A DNA stretch of 64,000 nucleotides from Sphingomonas sp. LT1P40 (GTDB lineage Bacteria; Pseudomonadota; Alphaproteobacteria; Sphingomonadales; Sphingomonadaceae), in assembly GCF_036663835.1 (NCBI RefSeq), contig NZ_JAXOJT010000002.1, positions 728,501 to 792,500 of the forward strand. The letters run 5' to 3'. How positions within the stretch are numbered: the stretch's first letter is position 1; each line of letters begins with the position of its first letter. The notes below the pieces were generated by a model. The model had not been told where the DNA came from, did no database searches, and saw only the letters and a program-made list of their open reading frames with translations. A program made the position numbers and the translations under genes. Positions 52,254 through 60,277 of this stretch are shown piece after piece.

Positions 52254-52787
52254 ATGCCGCAATCGCTGGAGTGTATCGAGTATCGAGCAGCGAGCGCCAA
52301 GGGCGCAGCTCGTCGCAAGCGCGGCAGCCTGGACGCTCGGCTGATCGGTGTCCGCGAAGGTGCGGAAATTGAAGTGCGCGGTGGCGATAGCCGCCGTCCG
52401 CACCGCATACCCGTGTCCAATCTGATTGCGCTGACGATCGGGGGCGAACGTCATCCCATCGGCGCGGGTGTCGATGACATGGCCGCGCGTGCCGCCGAGG
52501 TCCGCCGGTTGCTGGGCGACAGCGGGCCTGATGCACGAATGTCCGCGCCGATATCGGCACCACCGATCCCGCGCCCGGCGGTGTCGGGTGCGATCCATGC
52601 AGCGATTGATGCGCACCACACCGCGCCCTTTGCGCAATCCCGGTCGGCTGCGAATCAGCCGTTTCTGGCCCGGGGCGGCACCACCTCTGCGCTGGTACCG
52701 GAGCGTGCTTATGGCTGTCTGTTGTTCGGTATCGCGGCGATCTGCATGCTCGAGGTGCTGGTGCTGATCGCGATCAAGGCAAGCTGA
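52254..52787 (+). CDS. Hypothetical protein with C-terminal membrane anchor
   Basis: The 177-residue ORF has a basic N-terminal domain (RGSLDARLIGVREGAEIEVRGGDSRRPHRIPVSNLIALTIGGE), a Pro/Ala/Ser-rich middle and a C-terminal transmembrane helix (LLFGIAAICMLEVLVLIAI). This tail-anchored layout is protein-like and favours the plus strand over the overlapping minus-strand ORF at 52194-52637. No family is recognised. It is convergent with miaB and lies between it and phoH. Confidence 0.6.
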   Translation: MPQSLECIEYRAASAKGAARRKRGSLDARLIGVREGAEIEVRGGDSRRPHRIPVSNLIALTIGGERHPIGAGVDDMAARAAEVRRLLGDSGPDARMSAPISAPPIPRPAVSGAIHAAIDAHHTAPFAQSRSAANQPFLARGGTTSALVPERAYGCLLFGIAAICMLEVLVLIAIKAS

Positions 52788-52805
52788 CCGGCAGAGTTCC
52801 CGACT

Positions 52806-54131
52806 TCAGGCCGCAGCTTTCACCCGCGCCACGCCCGACAGCGAATTGGGGTCGGCACGGACGATCTCGACTTCGACCAGATCACCGATCTGCGCGTCGG
52901 TGAGCAAATGGACCGATTGCAGCCATGGCGACTTGCCGAGCATCTGGCCGGGGAGCTTGCCCTTGCGTTCGATCAGCACCGGACAGATCCGACCCAGCGT
53001 CGCGGCGTTGAAGGAAGCCTGGTCGCGGTTCAACGCGGACTGGAGGCGCTGGAGGCGGTCGTCCATCACTTGCGGATCGATCTGGTCGGCCATGTCCGCC
53101 GCCGGGGTGCCGGGGCGGGGGCTGTATTTGAAGCTGAAGCATTGCGAATAGCCAACGGCATCGACCAGGCTGAGCGTGTCGGCGAAGTCGGCTTCGGTTT
53201 CGCCCGGAAAACCGACGATAAAATCGCCGGACAGCGCGATATCGGGGCGGGCGGCGCGGACGCGGTCGAGGATGCGGAGGTATGAGTCGCAAGTGTGGCT
53301 GCGGTTCATCGCCTTCAGTATGCGGTCGCTGCCTGCTTGCACGGGCAGATGCAGGAAGGGCATCAGCTTTTCGACTTCGGCATGGGCGCGGATCAGGCCG
53401 TCGCGCATGTCGTTGGGGTGGCTGGTGGTGTAGCGGATGCGGGCGAGGCCGGGGATGCGGTCAAGCGCGTGGATCAGACCGTGCAGACCGGTGCCGCTGT
53501 CGTCGTCCCATGCGTTGACGTTCTGGCCCAGCAGCGTGATTTCGCGGGCACCGGCATCGACCAGCGCCTTGGCTTCGTCGACGATCGCGGCGAACGGGCG
53601 GCTGACTTCGGCGCCGCGGGTGTAGGGGACGACGCAATAGGTGCAGAATTTGTCGCACCCTTCCTGAACCGTCAGGAAGGCGGACGGGCCGACTTTGCGG
53701 CGTGACGGGAGCGCGCCGAACTTGCTGGCGGCGGGCATGTCGATGTCGGTCGCGGCGGTGCCGGACGTGGCTTGGACGATCAACGCGGGGAGGTTGTGAT
53801 AGGCTTGCGGGCCGACGACGACATCGACCTTGGCGCGGCGAATGATTTCGTCGCCCTCGGCTTGGGCGACGCAGCCGGCGATGGCGATCATCGGGGCTTC
53901 GCGGTCGGCGTTGCGGGCCTTTTTCCGCAAATGGCCGATGTCGGAATAAACGCGGTCGGTCGCTTTCTCGCGGATGTGGCAGGTGTTGAGGACCACGAGA
54001 TCCGCTTGGGTCGCGTCGTCAATCGCGGTCATGCCCTGCGCGGCCATCAGTTCGGCCATGCGCTCACCGTCATAGACGTTCATCTGACAGCCGAAGGATT
54101 TGACGTGGAAGGTTTTTGGGGCGGGCTTCAT
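52806..54131 (-). CDS. miaB: tRNA-2-methylthio-N6-dimethylallyladenosine synthase
   Basis: MiaB adds a methylthio group to i6A37 of tRNA. The 441-residue protein has the N-terminal MTTase domain (VKSFGCQMNVYDGERM, NTCHIREKA, GCVAQAEG), the radical-SAM motif CDKFCTYCVVPYTRG near residue 155, and a C-terminal TRAM domain ending in GVARVKAAA. The ATG at 54131 starts MKPAPKTFHVKSFGC; the longer frame to 54251 overlaps hisS. It diverges from hisS over 82 bp. Confidence 0.95.
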   Translation of the reverse strand: MKPAPKTFHVKSFGCQMNVYDGERMAELMAAQGMTAIDDATQADLVVLNTCHIREKATDRVYSDIGHLRKKARNADREAPMIAIAGCVAQAEGDEIIRRAKVDVVVGPQAYHNLPALIVQATSGTAATDIDMPAASKFGALPSRRKVGPSAFLTVQEGCDKFCTYCVVPYTRGAEVSRPFAAIVDEAKALVDAGAREITLLGQNVNAWDDDSGTGLHGLIHALDRIPGLARIRYTTSHPNDMRDGLIRAHAEVEKLMPFLHLPVQAGSDRILKAMNRSHTCDSYLRILDRVRAARPDIALSGDFIVGFPGETEADFADTLSLVDAVGYSQCFSFKYSPRPGTPAADMADQIDPQVMDDRLQRLQSALNRDQASFNAATLGRICPVLIERKGKLPGQMLGKSPWLQSVHLLTDAQIGDLVEVEIVRADPNSLSGVARVKAAA

Positions 54132-54213
54132 GGGTAGGCCTATAAGGGAATGGGGTCTCAAGCGAAACCACCTCTGGCGTTCCAGGGCCGCCCCTAATAG
54201 ATAGCCGCCCCAA

Positions 54214-55548
54214 ATGGCACGGATCGAAACCCCCAAGCGCGTGCGCGGCACGCAGGATATTTTTGGCGATGACCAGCGGCGCTTTGCGCGGGTGGTCGAG
54301 GCGTTCGAGAAGGTGCGGCGGCTCTACTGCTTCCAGCAAGTCCAGGTGCCGGTGTTCGAATCCACCGCCGTGTTCGCGCGGTCGATGGGCGAGACGTCCG
54401 ACGTGGTGTCGAAGGAGATGTATACGTTTCCGGATCGCGGCGACGACCTGCTGACGCTGCGGCCGGAATTCACCGCCGGGATTTGCCGGGCATATATTAC
54501 CGAGGGGTGGCAGCAGTTCGCGCCGCTCAAGCTCACCACGCATGGCCCGGTGTTCCGCTATGAGCGCCCGCAAAAGGGGCGGTATCGCCAGTTCCACCAG
54601 ATCGACGCCGAGATCATCGGGGCGGCGGAACCGCAGGCCGATGTCGAATTGCTGACGATGGCGGACCAGCTTTTGCGCGAGCTGGGGATATCCGAGGGCG
54701 TGACGTTGCAGCTGAATACGCTGGGCGATTCGGTAAGCCGGGAAAAGTGGAGAAGTGCGCTACTCGACCACTTGAATGCTCACAGCACATACCTTTCGCC
54801 TGACAGTCAGATGCGCCTCAAGTTAAACCCACTTCGGATACTCGACAGCAAGGATGCCGGTGATCGTAAGATCGTCGAGATGGCGCCGGGCATAGAAAGA
54901 TATCTGACGGATGATGCCCGCAGTTTCTTTGACAAGGTAAAAGAAGGTCTGGTGGCGGCAAAAGTAGATTTCGAGCTTAATGACAAGCTAGTGCGGGGTT
55001 TGGATTACTATCGGCACACCGCGTTTGAATTCGTCACCGACCGGCTTGGGGCGCAGGGGACGGTGCTGGCTGGCGGGCGGTATGACGGGCTGATCGGGAA
55101 TCTGGGCGGGCCGGAGACGGCCGGCGTGGGCTGGGCGGCCGGGATCGAGCGGTTGGGGATGTTGTTGGAGGAACCAACCCAGGGATCAAACTGGGCCGTC
55201 GTAATTCCAGAAGCCAACGACACCAGTGTCGATGCTCATGCTATCGCGTCGGCGGTACGGGCAGCAGGGCGGGCCGTTGAGATTGCATTCAAAGGAAATG
55301 CAAAGCGGCGATTTGAGATCGCTCGGAAATCGCTTCCGATTTTCCAGATTACCTTAGAAGCGGTTTCAACGCAGTCGACAAAACTACGCTTCAGAACATT
55401 CTCACCAACTTGGGGAATCGCAAGCGAAGCCGACTTCATCGAAGTTTTGAACGCGATTGATCCGCTTTATCTCTACCAGACTACGTTTACGGATGCGCAA
55501 GCGGGCATATTTGAAGCCGAAGTCTCTCGGCGAGATTTAAACCTGTGA
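54214..55548 (+). CDS. hisS: Histidine-tRNA ligase, mosaic composition and divergent C-terminus
   Basis: HisRS charges tRNA-His. The 444-residue protein has class II motif 1, motif 2 ([23 protein letters not shown] near residue 115) and the histidine-A sites [15 protein letters not shown] (near 260) and AGGRYDGLI. The first 170 codons and codons about 269-317 have the normal GC-rich third positions. Codons about 173-268 and 318-444 are markedly AT-richer, with AGA, ATA, TTA, CTA and GTA codons. The C-terminal anticodon-binding part starts normally ([23 protein letters not shown]) but then loses the usual GARVAVVLGE-like strand. It overlaps prfA by 4 bp. Recombination with a lower-GC source is my inference. 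Confidence 0.93.
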   Translation: MARIETPKRVRGTQDIFGDDQRRFARVVEAFEKVRRLYCFQQVQVPVFESTAVFARSMGETSDVVSKEMYTFPDRGDDLLTLRPEFTAGICRAYITEGWQQFAPLKLTTHGPVFRYERPQKGRYRQFHQIDAEIIGAAEPQADVELLTMADQLLRELGISEGVTLQLNTLGDSVSREKWRSALLDHLNAHSTYLSPDSQMRLKLNPLRILDSKDAGDRKIVEMAPGIERYLTDDARSFFDKVKEGLVAAKVDFELNDKLVRGLDYYRHTAFEFVTDRLGAQGTVLAGGRYDGLIGNLGGPETAGVGWAAGIERLGMLLEEPTQGSNWAVVIPEANDTSVDAHAIASAVRAAGRAVEIAFKGNAKRRFEIARKSLPIFQITLEAVSTQSTKLRFRTFSPTWGIASEADFIEVLNAIDPLYLYQTTFTDAQAGIFEAEVSRRDLNL

Positions 55549-56618
55549 CCCGCATCTCGCCGGAAAAGATCGCGGCGATCGAGGCGCGGCGGGATGAGCT
55601 GTCGGCGATGATGGCGACCGGCGATCTGCCATCGGAGCGCTTTGTCGCGGTGTCGAAGGAATATGCCGAGCTGGAGCCGGTTGCGGCGGCGGCGGGCGAA
55701 GTGCGGCGGTTGCGGGACGAGGCGGTCGCGCTGACCGAGATGAGCCGCGACGGCGACCCCGAATTGCGCGCGATGGCGAATGAGGAGCTGCACGACAATG
55801 CGGCGGCGCTGGAGCAAGCCGACCTCGCGCTCGCGCTGTCGCTGTTGCCGCGCGATGCGGCGGACGAGCGCGCGGCGATGCTGGAAATCCGGGCCGGGAC
55901 CGGTGGCGACGAGGCGGCGCTGTTCGCAGGCGACCTGTTGCGGATGTACACCCGCTATGCCGAGAATCAGGGATGGAAGGTCGAGATGATCTCCGCCTCC
56001 ACCTCCGAAGCTGGCGGTTACAAGGAAGTCGTCGCGAATGTCGCGGGCAAGGGCGTGTTCGCGAAATTGAAGTTCGAGAGCGGCGTCCACCGCGTGCAGC
56101 GCGTGCCGGTGACGGAGAGCGGCGGGCGCATCCATACCAGCGCGGCGACCGTGGCGGTGCTGCCCGAGGCGGAAGAGGTCGATGTCGAGATCCGGCCCGA
56201 GGATCTGCGCGTCGATATCTATCGCTCGTCGGGCGCTGGCGGACAACATGTGAACACGACGGATAGCGCGATCCGGCTGACGCATATCCCGACGGGGCTG
56301 GTTGTGATCCAGCAGGATCAGCGGTCGCAGCACAAGAATCGCGACAAGGCGATGCAGGTGTTGCGCACGCGGCTGTACGAGCTTGAGCGGTCGCGGCTGG
56401 CAGACGAGCGGTCTGGCGCGCGCAAGTCGATGGTGGGGTCCGGGGATCGGTCGGAGCGCATACGGACGTATAATTTCCCGCAGGGACGGGTGACGGATCA
56501 TCGGATCAACCTGACGCTGCACCGGTTGCCGGAGATATTGGAGGGCGCGATGGACGAGTTGATCGGCGCGCTGAGTGCCGAGGATGAGGCTGACCGGTTG
56601 GCGACGCTGGATTCGTGA
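55545..56618 (+). CDS. prfA: Peptide chain release factor 1
   Basis: RF1 ends translation at UAA and UAG. The 357-residue protein has [22 protein letters not shown], the peptide-anticodon region near [27 protein letters not shown], and the GGQ motif in [20 protein letters not shown] (near residue 230). The GTG start at 55545 overlaps the hisS stop (GTGA), so the genes are coupled. Its GGQ glutamine is the target of PrmC, encoded next. Confidence 0.96.
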   Translation: MTRISPEKIAAIEARRDELSAMMATGDLPSERFVAVSKEYAELEPVAAAAGEVRRLRDEAVALTEMSRDGDPELRAMANEELHDNAAALEQADLALALSLLPRDAADERAAMLEIRAGTGGDEAALFAGDLLRMYTRYAENQGWKVEMISASTSEAGGYKEVVANVAGKGVFAKLKFESGVHRVQRVPVTESGGRIHTSAATVAVLPEAEEVDVEIRPEDLRVDIYRSSGAGGQHVNTTDSAIRLTHIPTGLVVIQQDQRSQHKNRDKAMQVLRTRLYELERSRLADERSGARKSMVGSGDRSERIRTYNFPQGRVTDHRINLTLHRLPEILEGAMDELIGALSAEDEADRLATLDS

Positions 56619-56636
56619 AGGGAGGCTTTATCCTCC

Positions 56637-56728
56637 TTCTTTCCGTCACCCCGGGCTTGACCCGGAGTCCCGCTGCCTTTCCCAAACAAGAAGCGGGACC
56701 CCGGCTCAAAGCCGGGGTGACGAAAGAA
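56637..56728. repeat. Palindromic intergenic repeat element
   Basis: The 92-bp element has long imperfect inverted arms: CGTCACCCCGG with CCGGGGTGACG, extended outward by TTCTTT/AAAGAA, and inward by GTCCCGCT with AGCGGGAC. The unit resembles the dispersed CGTCACCCCGGGCTTGACCCGG-type repeats seen in many alphaproteobacterial intergenic regions. It fills the prfA-prmC gap and could form a stable RNA hairpin. Only one copy is in this window. Confidence 0.85.
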
Positions 56729-56735
56729 TTTTGAA

Positions 56736-57566
56736 ATGTCGGAGTATGCCGACATCCGCACCGCCATAGCTGCTGCCGCCGCGCGGATCGACTCCGCCAC
56801 ACCGCGCCTCGATGCCGAATTGCTGATGGCACATGCGCTGGGGGTGTCGCGGGAAACACTCATCCTCAAACATCTGGGCGATCCCGAACCCGCCGGATTT
56901 GCGGCGCTTATCGAACGGCGGATCGCGCACGAGCCGGTGGCTTATATTACCGGAAGCCGGGGGTTCCGGACAATCGAACTGGGCGTCGGGCCGGGAGTGC
57001 TGGTGCCGCGTGCCGACAGCGAGACGCTGATCGAGGTGGCGGTGGGGCACTTCGCCGGGACCGCAGGGCCGAGCCGGGTGCTGGACCTTGGCACCGGGCC
57101 GGGGACGTTGTTGCTGGCGGCGCTGGCTGAATGGCCCGAGGCATATGGGCTGGGTATCGATGAGTTCGAGAAGGCGCTTGTCTACGCGCAGGACAATGCG
57201 ATTGACCTTGGGATGGAAGAGCGCGCACGCTTCAAGCTGGGCGACTGGGCTAACGGGCTGGAAGGCCAGTTCGACCTGATCCTGTGCAACCCGCCTTATA
57301 TCGGCACCGGTGAAGACCTGGGGCCAGAGGTGCGCGACCATGAGCCGCCTGGCGCCCTGTTCGCGGGGGCGGACGGGTTGGACGATTACCGGCGGATCGT
57401 GCCCGATCTGCCCCGCTTGATCGCGCCGGGCGGAATCGCGGTGCTGGAGATCGGGTGGACGCAAGGTGACGCAGTGTCGACATTGGTCGCGGCGGCGGGG
57501 CTGGTCGCGGCGGTGCATCACGACCTGGGCGGGCGACCGCGCGTGGTGACGGCGAAGTTGAACTAA
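56736..57566 (+). CDS. prmC: Release factor glutamine methyltransferase
   Basis: PrmC methylates the GGQ glutamine of release factors. The 276-residue protein has an N-terminal helical domain (PRLDAELLMAHALGVSRETL), the hinge GFRTIELGVGPGVLVPRADSETLIE, SAM motif VLDLGTGPGTLLLAAL, and the catalytic LILCNPPYIGTG. It follows prfA, its substrate gene, separated only by the palindromic repeat. Confidence 0.95.
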   Translation: MSEYADIRTAIAAAAARIDSATPRLDAELLMAHALGVSRETLILKHLGDPEPAGFAALIERRIAHEPVAYITGSRGFRTIELGVGPGVLVPRADSETLIEVAVGHFAGTAGPSRVLDLGTGPGTLLLAALAEWPEAYGLGIDEFEKALVYAQDNAIDLGMEERARFKLGDWANGLEGQFDLILCNPPYIGTGEDLGPEVRDHEPPGALFAGADGLDDYRRIVPDLPRLIAPGGIAVLEIGWTQGDAVSTLVAAAGLVAAVHHDLGGRPRVVTAKLN

Positions 57567-57821
57567 TGGTGTGGCACCACAATAATATGCTTGGAGAAAG
57601 CCCTGCCGCGGGCTAAGACTGCCTCCGGGGACGGCATTTTCAACCTAAATCGTTGAAAAAGGGCGCTGCCCCGCTCCAGAGCATGCGCGCTGCTGAATGT
57701 CCGGCAGCCATGCGGGAAAGCCGTTTCGGACCTAAAGGTCCGGTGCGGCACGCGGTATAACACGCATCCGGGATCGCTGTTTTGACCGATGGCGGATTGA
57801 GTAAGGACAGGACGCAAAGAC
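57567..57821 (+). ncRNA. Structured leader upstream of the DUF4167 gene
   Basis: The 255-bp region has several clean hairpins in a row: TTTTCAAC/GTTGAAAA (57637-57659, 7-base loop), a two-part stem GCATG-N3-GCTGC/GCAGC-CATGC (57681-57713), and CGGACC-TAAA-GGTCCG (57727-57742), with further GC-rich pairings at 57598-57636. Density of perfect stems is much higher than in neighbouring gaps. It directly precedes a TTG start. It may be a 5' leader that controls DUF4167 or a separate small RNA. I could not match it to 6S, SRP, tmRNA or RNase P RNA. Confidence 0.5.
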
Positions 57822-58751
57822 TTGATCAACAATCGTCAGGCTAACAACGGCCGCCGGCGTGGCCGTGGCGGTCAGCGCCCCCAGGGTGGCGGTGGCAACC
57901 AGAACGCAGGCAACGGCAATCGCATCGACAGCCGCGCGCGTGGCAATGCCGCGCAATTGCTAGAGAAATACAAGAATCTGGCGCGTGAAGCGCAGATGCA
58001 TGGCGATCGGGTCAACACCGAATATTATCTGCAGTTCGCCGACCATTATTTCCGCGTGCTGGCCGAGACGCGTTCGCGCTTCGAGGAGCAGAACCCCGGC
58101 CAGACCGCGCATGGCAAGCGCCCGAACACCGATATCGACGGCGACGACGAGGATTTCGACACCGACGGCAATGAAGGCCCGCGCGGTAACGAGGGTGACG
58201 CCGACGATGGCGACGATCGCGGCCAGCGCCGCGATGCGCGGCCCGAGCGGAATTACCGTCAGGACCGCGATGGCCGTCAGGATCAGGGGCGTCAGGACAA
58301 CCGGCCCCAGCGCGAGGACCGGCCTCAACGCGACACTCGCCCGGAGCGCGAACCGCGCGCCGACCGCGACCAGCGTCAGGACCGCGATGTGCGCCCTGAG
58401 CGGGAAGCGCGCCCGGAGCGCGACAATCGTGATGCACGCCCTGAGCGCGCCGAGCGCGACAACCGTCCAGACCGGAGTGATCGTCGTCCCAACGCCTATC
58501 GTTCGGAAATGACTGAGGCCCCGGCTCCGGCCGTGCCGATGCCTGCGAACGAGGATGAGTCCCCCCGCACCGAAGCCGTTCCCGAGCGTCCCCGCCGTGG
58601 CCGTCCGCGCCGCGAACCCGAGGATACGGGCGAGGCTATCGGCATCGCCGCGATCCTGCCCCCTTCGCTGGGCGTCGAGGGTGAGGTGGTCGAGGTCAAG
58701 CCCCGCCGTCGCCGCGTGAAGAAAGACGACGAGCCTGCTGCGGCGGAGTGA
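57822..58751 (+). CDS. DUF4167 RNA-binding-like protein with RDR-rich repeats
   Basis: The 309-residue protein has a basic Gly/Arg/Asn-rich start (INNRQANNGRRRGRGG), the DUF4167 core (SRARGNAAQLLEKYKNLAREAQMHGDRVNTEYYLQFADHYFRVL, residues about 33-77), a long disordered region of repeated charged units (RPQRE, DRDQRQDRD, RPERD, residues about 135-235), and a basic tail (KPRRRRVKKDDEPAA). DUF4167 is confined mostly to alphaproteobacteria; RNA binding is inferred. The start is TTG at 57822, matching the MINNRQ N-terminus, with AAGGACAGGA upstream. The rare start and structured leader suggest translational control. Confidence 0.88.
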   Translation: MINNRQANNGRRRGRGGQRPQGGGGNQNAGNGNRIDSRARGNAAQLLEKYKNLAREAQMHGDRVNTEYYLQFADHYFRVLAETRSRFEEQNPGQTAHGKRPNTDIDGDDEDFDTDGNEGPRGNEGDADDGDDRGQRRDARPERNYRQDRDGRQDQGRQDNRPQREDRPQRDTRPEREPRADRDQRQDRDVRPEREARPERDNRDARPERAERDNRPDRSDRRPNAYRSEMTEAPAPAVPMPANEDESPRTEAVPERPRRGRPRREPEDTGEAIGIAAILPPSLGVEGEVVEVKPRRRRVKKDDEPAAAE

Positions 58752-58779
58752 GTTCTTGCCGTTGCGGGAAGAATAAGGG

Positions 58780-58819
58780 GGCTGGTTCGTCACAGGCGAA
58801 CCGGCCTCTTTCGTATTTT
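58780..58819 (+). terminator. Intrinsic terminator after the DUF4167 gene
   Basis: A 10-bp stem GGCTGGTTCG / CGAACCGGCC (one G-T pair) with a 7-base loop is followed by a T-rich stretch (TCTTTCGTATTTT). It ends the hisS-prfA-prmC-DUF4167 region. Confidence 0.7.
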
Positions 58820-58913
58820 GCGCGCCAGCCAAATCATTCTGATTCTTTGTATTGTCCGTTGACACGCACGGTAGGCTGGCGATGTTGCGGCAACGGTACG
58901 AAGGGGGAGTGCG

Positions 58914-60269
58914 ATGCGGCGTCTGACCTTGGCTCATGCGGCAATTGGGGCGTTGGCGGTGGGAGCCGCGCTTCCAGGCACGGCGTTCGCGCAGTCCGCG
59001 CAGGGCGAAGTTTCCGTCACCATTTACAACAACAATCTGGCGCTGGTTCAGGACAAGCGCGACCTGCGGCTGCCTGCGGGCAAGTCGAAACAGGATTTCC
59101 CCGACGTGTCGGCACAGATGCGGCCGGAGACGGTGACGCTGGCCACCGCTGGCGCGACGATCGTCGAGCAGAATTTCGATTTCGACCTGCTGACGCCCGA
59201 GGCGCTGATGGAAAAGGCGGTCGGGCAGAGTGTCACCGTCGTGCGCGGCGGCCAGAGCCTGCCCGCGAAAGTGCTGGCCTATAATGACGGCGCGGTGGTC
59301 GAGATTGGCGGGCGGATCGAGATTTTGCAGAAGGAGGACCGCGTGGTCTTCCCGGCGCTGCCGCCTTCGCTGCGCGCGCGTCCCACCCTGTCGGTGACGC
59401 TGGATGCCGATGCCGCAGGATCGCGCCCGGCGACGCTCAGCTATCTGACCTACGGGATGGGCTGGAAGTCCGATTATGTCGCGCTGTTCGACGAGAAGGC
59501 GGGCAAGATCGACGTGCAGGGCTGGCTGACGCTGACCAACAATAGCGGCACGACCTATAGCAATGCGATGACTCTGCTGGTTGCGGGCGGTGGTGGACAG
59601 ATGGGGCGCGGGTCCGGTTCGACGATGGTGCCGGGGACCGAGACGGCGAGCCGCGAGCGGATCGGCGATTTTTACGTCTATCCGATACCCGGTCGGGTGA
59701 CGATCGCCCAGCGGCAACAGAAGCAGGTTAGTTTCCTGGATGTCGCGGGTGCACCCGCTGCGAAAGCCTATGCCTATCGCAATCCGTGGCTGGGGCGCCA
59801 GGATCAGCCGCGCAGCGTCGATACGGTGCTGCGCTTCTCGTCTTCGGCAGAAGGCGGGCTGGGCGATGCGCTTCCCGCCGGGACCGTGCGTATCTACATG
59901 CGCGATGCGCGCGGGGCACCGCAGTTCATCGGTGAGAATGGCATCGGCCACACGCCGATGGGATCGCGGCTGGCGATCAAGACCGGCGAGGCATTCGACG
60001 TGAAGGTCAAGGCGGTGGTGCAGGCCCGCGAGCGGGTGAACAGCAGCAAATGGCGCACGACGATGGTCTATACGCTGACCAATGCGCGGGCCGACGCGGC
60101 GGTAGTCGAACTGTCGCAGGGCGGACTCGACAGCTGGTGGAAGGACACCAAAATCATCGAGGAAAGCCAGGTGAGCGAGCGCGTCAACGCTGACGAAGCG
60201 CTGTGGAAGGTGAGCGTGCCTGCCAATGGCGAGGCGACGCTCACCGCCATCTTTGAAACCCGGTACTGA
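58914..60269 (+). CDS. DUF4139 family exported protein (first copy)
   Basis: The 451-residue protein has a signal peptide (AAIGALAVGAALPGTAFAQ), an N-terminal beta domain (VSVTIYNNNLALVQDKRDLRLPAG) and a DUF4139 region with LSYLTYGMGWKSDYVALFDEKAGKIDVQGWLTLTNNSGTTYSNA, VYPIPGRVTIAQRQQKQVSFLDV, and TLTNARADAAVVELSQGG. It should be periplasmic or surface-exposed; function unknown. AGGGGGAG lies 4 bases before the ATG. A paralogous gene follows after 8 bp. Confidence 0.9.
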   Translation: MRRLTLAHAAIGALAVGAALPGTAFAQSAQGEVSVTIYNNNLALVQDKRDLRLPAGKSKQDFPDVSAQMRPETVTLATAGATIVEQNFDFDLLTPEALMEKAVGQSVTVVRGGQSLPAKVLAYNDGAVVEIGGRIEILQKEDRVVFPALPPSLRARPTLSVTLDADAAGSRPATLSYLTYGMGWKSDYVALFDEKAGKIDVQGWLTLTNNSGTTYSNAMTLLVAGGGGQMGRGSGSTMVPGTETASRERIGDFYVYPIPGRVTIAQRQQKQVSFLDVAGAPAAKAYAYRNPWLGRQDQPRSVDTVLRFSSSAEGGLGDALPAGTVRIYMRDARGAPQFIGENGIGHTPMGSRLAIKTGEAFDVKVKAVVQARERVNSSKWRTTMVYTLTNARADAAVVELSQGGLDSWWKDTKIIEESQVSERVNADEALWKVSVPANGEATLTAIFETRY

Positions 60270-60277
60270 TCGCGCCG

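Noticed and set aside
52194..52637. 147-residue minus-strand ORF opposite the tail-anchored hypothetical gene
   Set aside because: The plus-strand ORF has a coherent domain plus transmembrane tail; the minus-strand one shows no features.
57567..57821. Known housekeeping RNA (6S, SRP, tmRNA or RNase P RNA)
   Set aside because: None of the conserved core sequences of these RNAs could be found.
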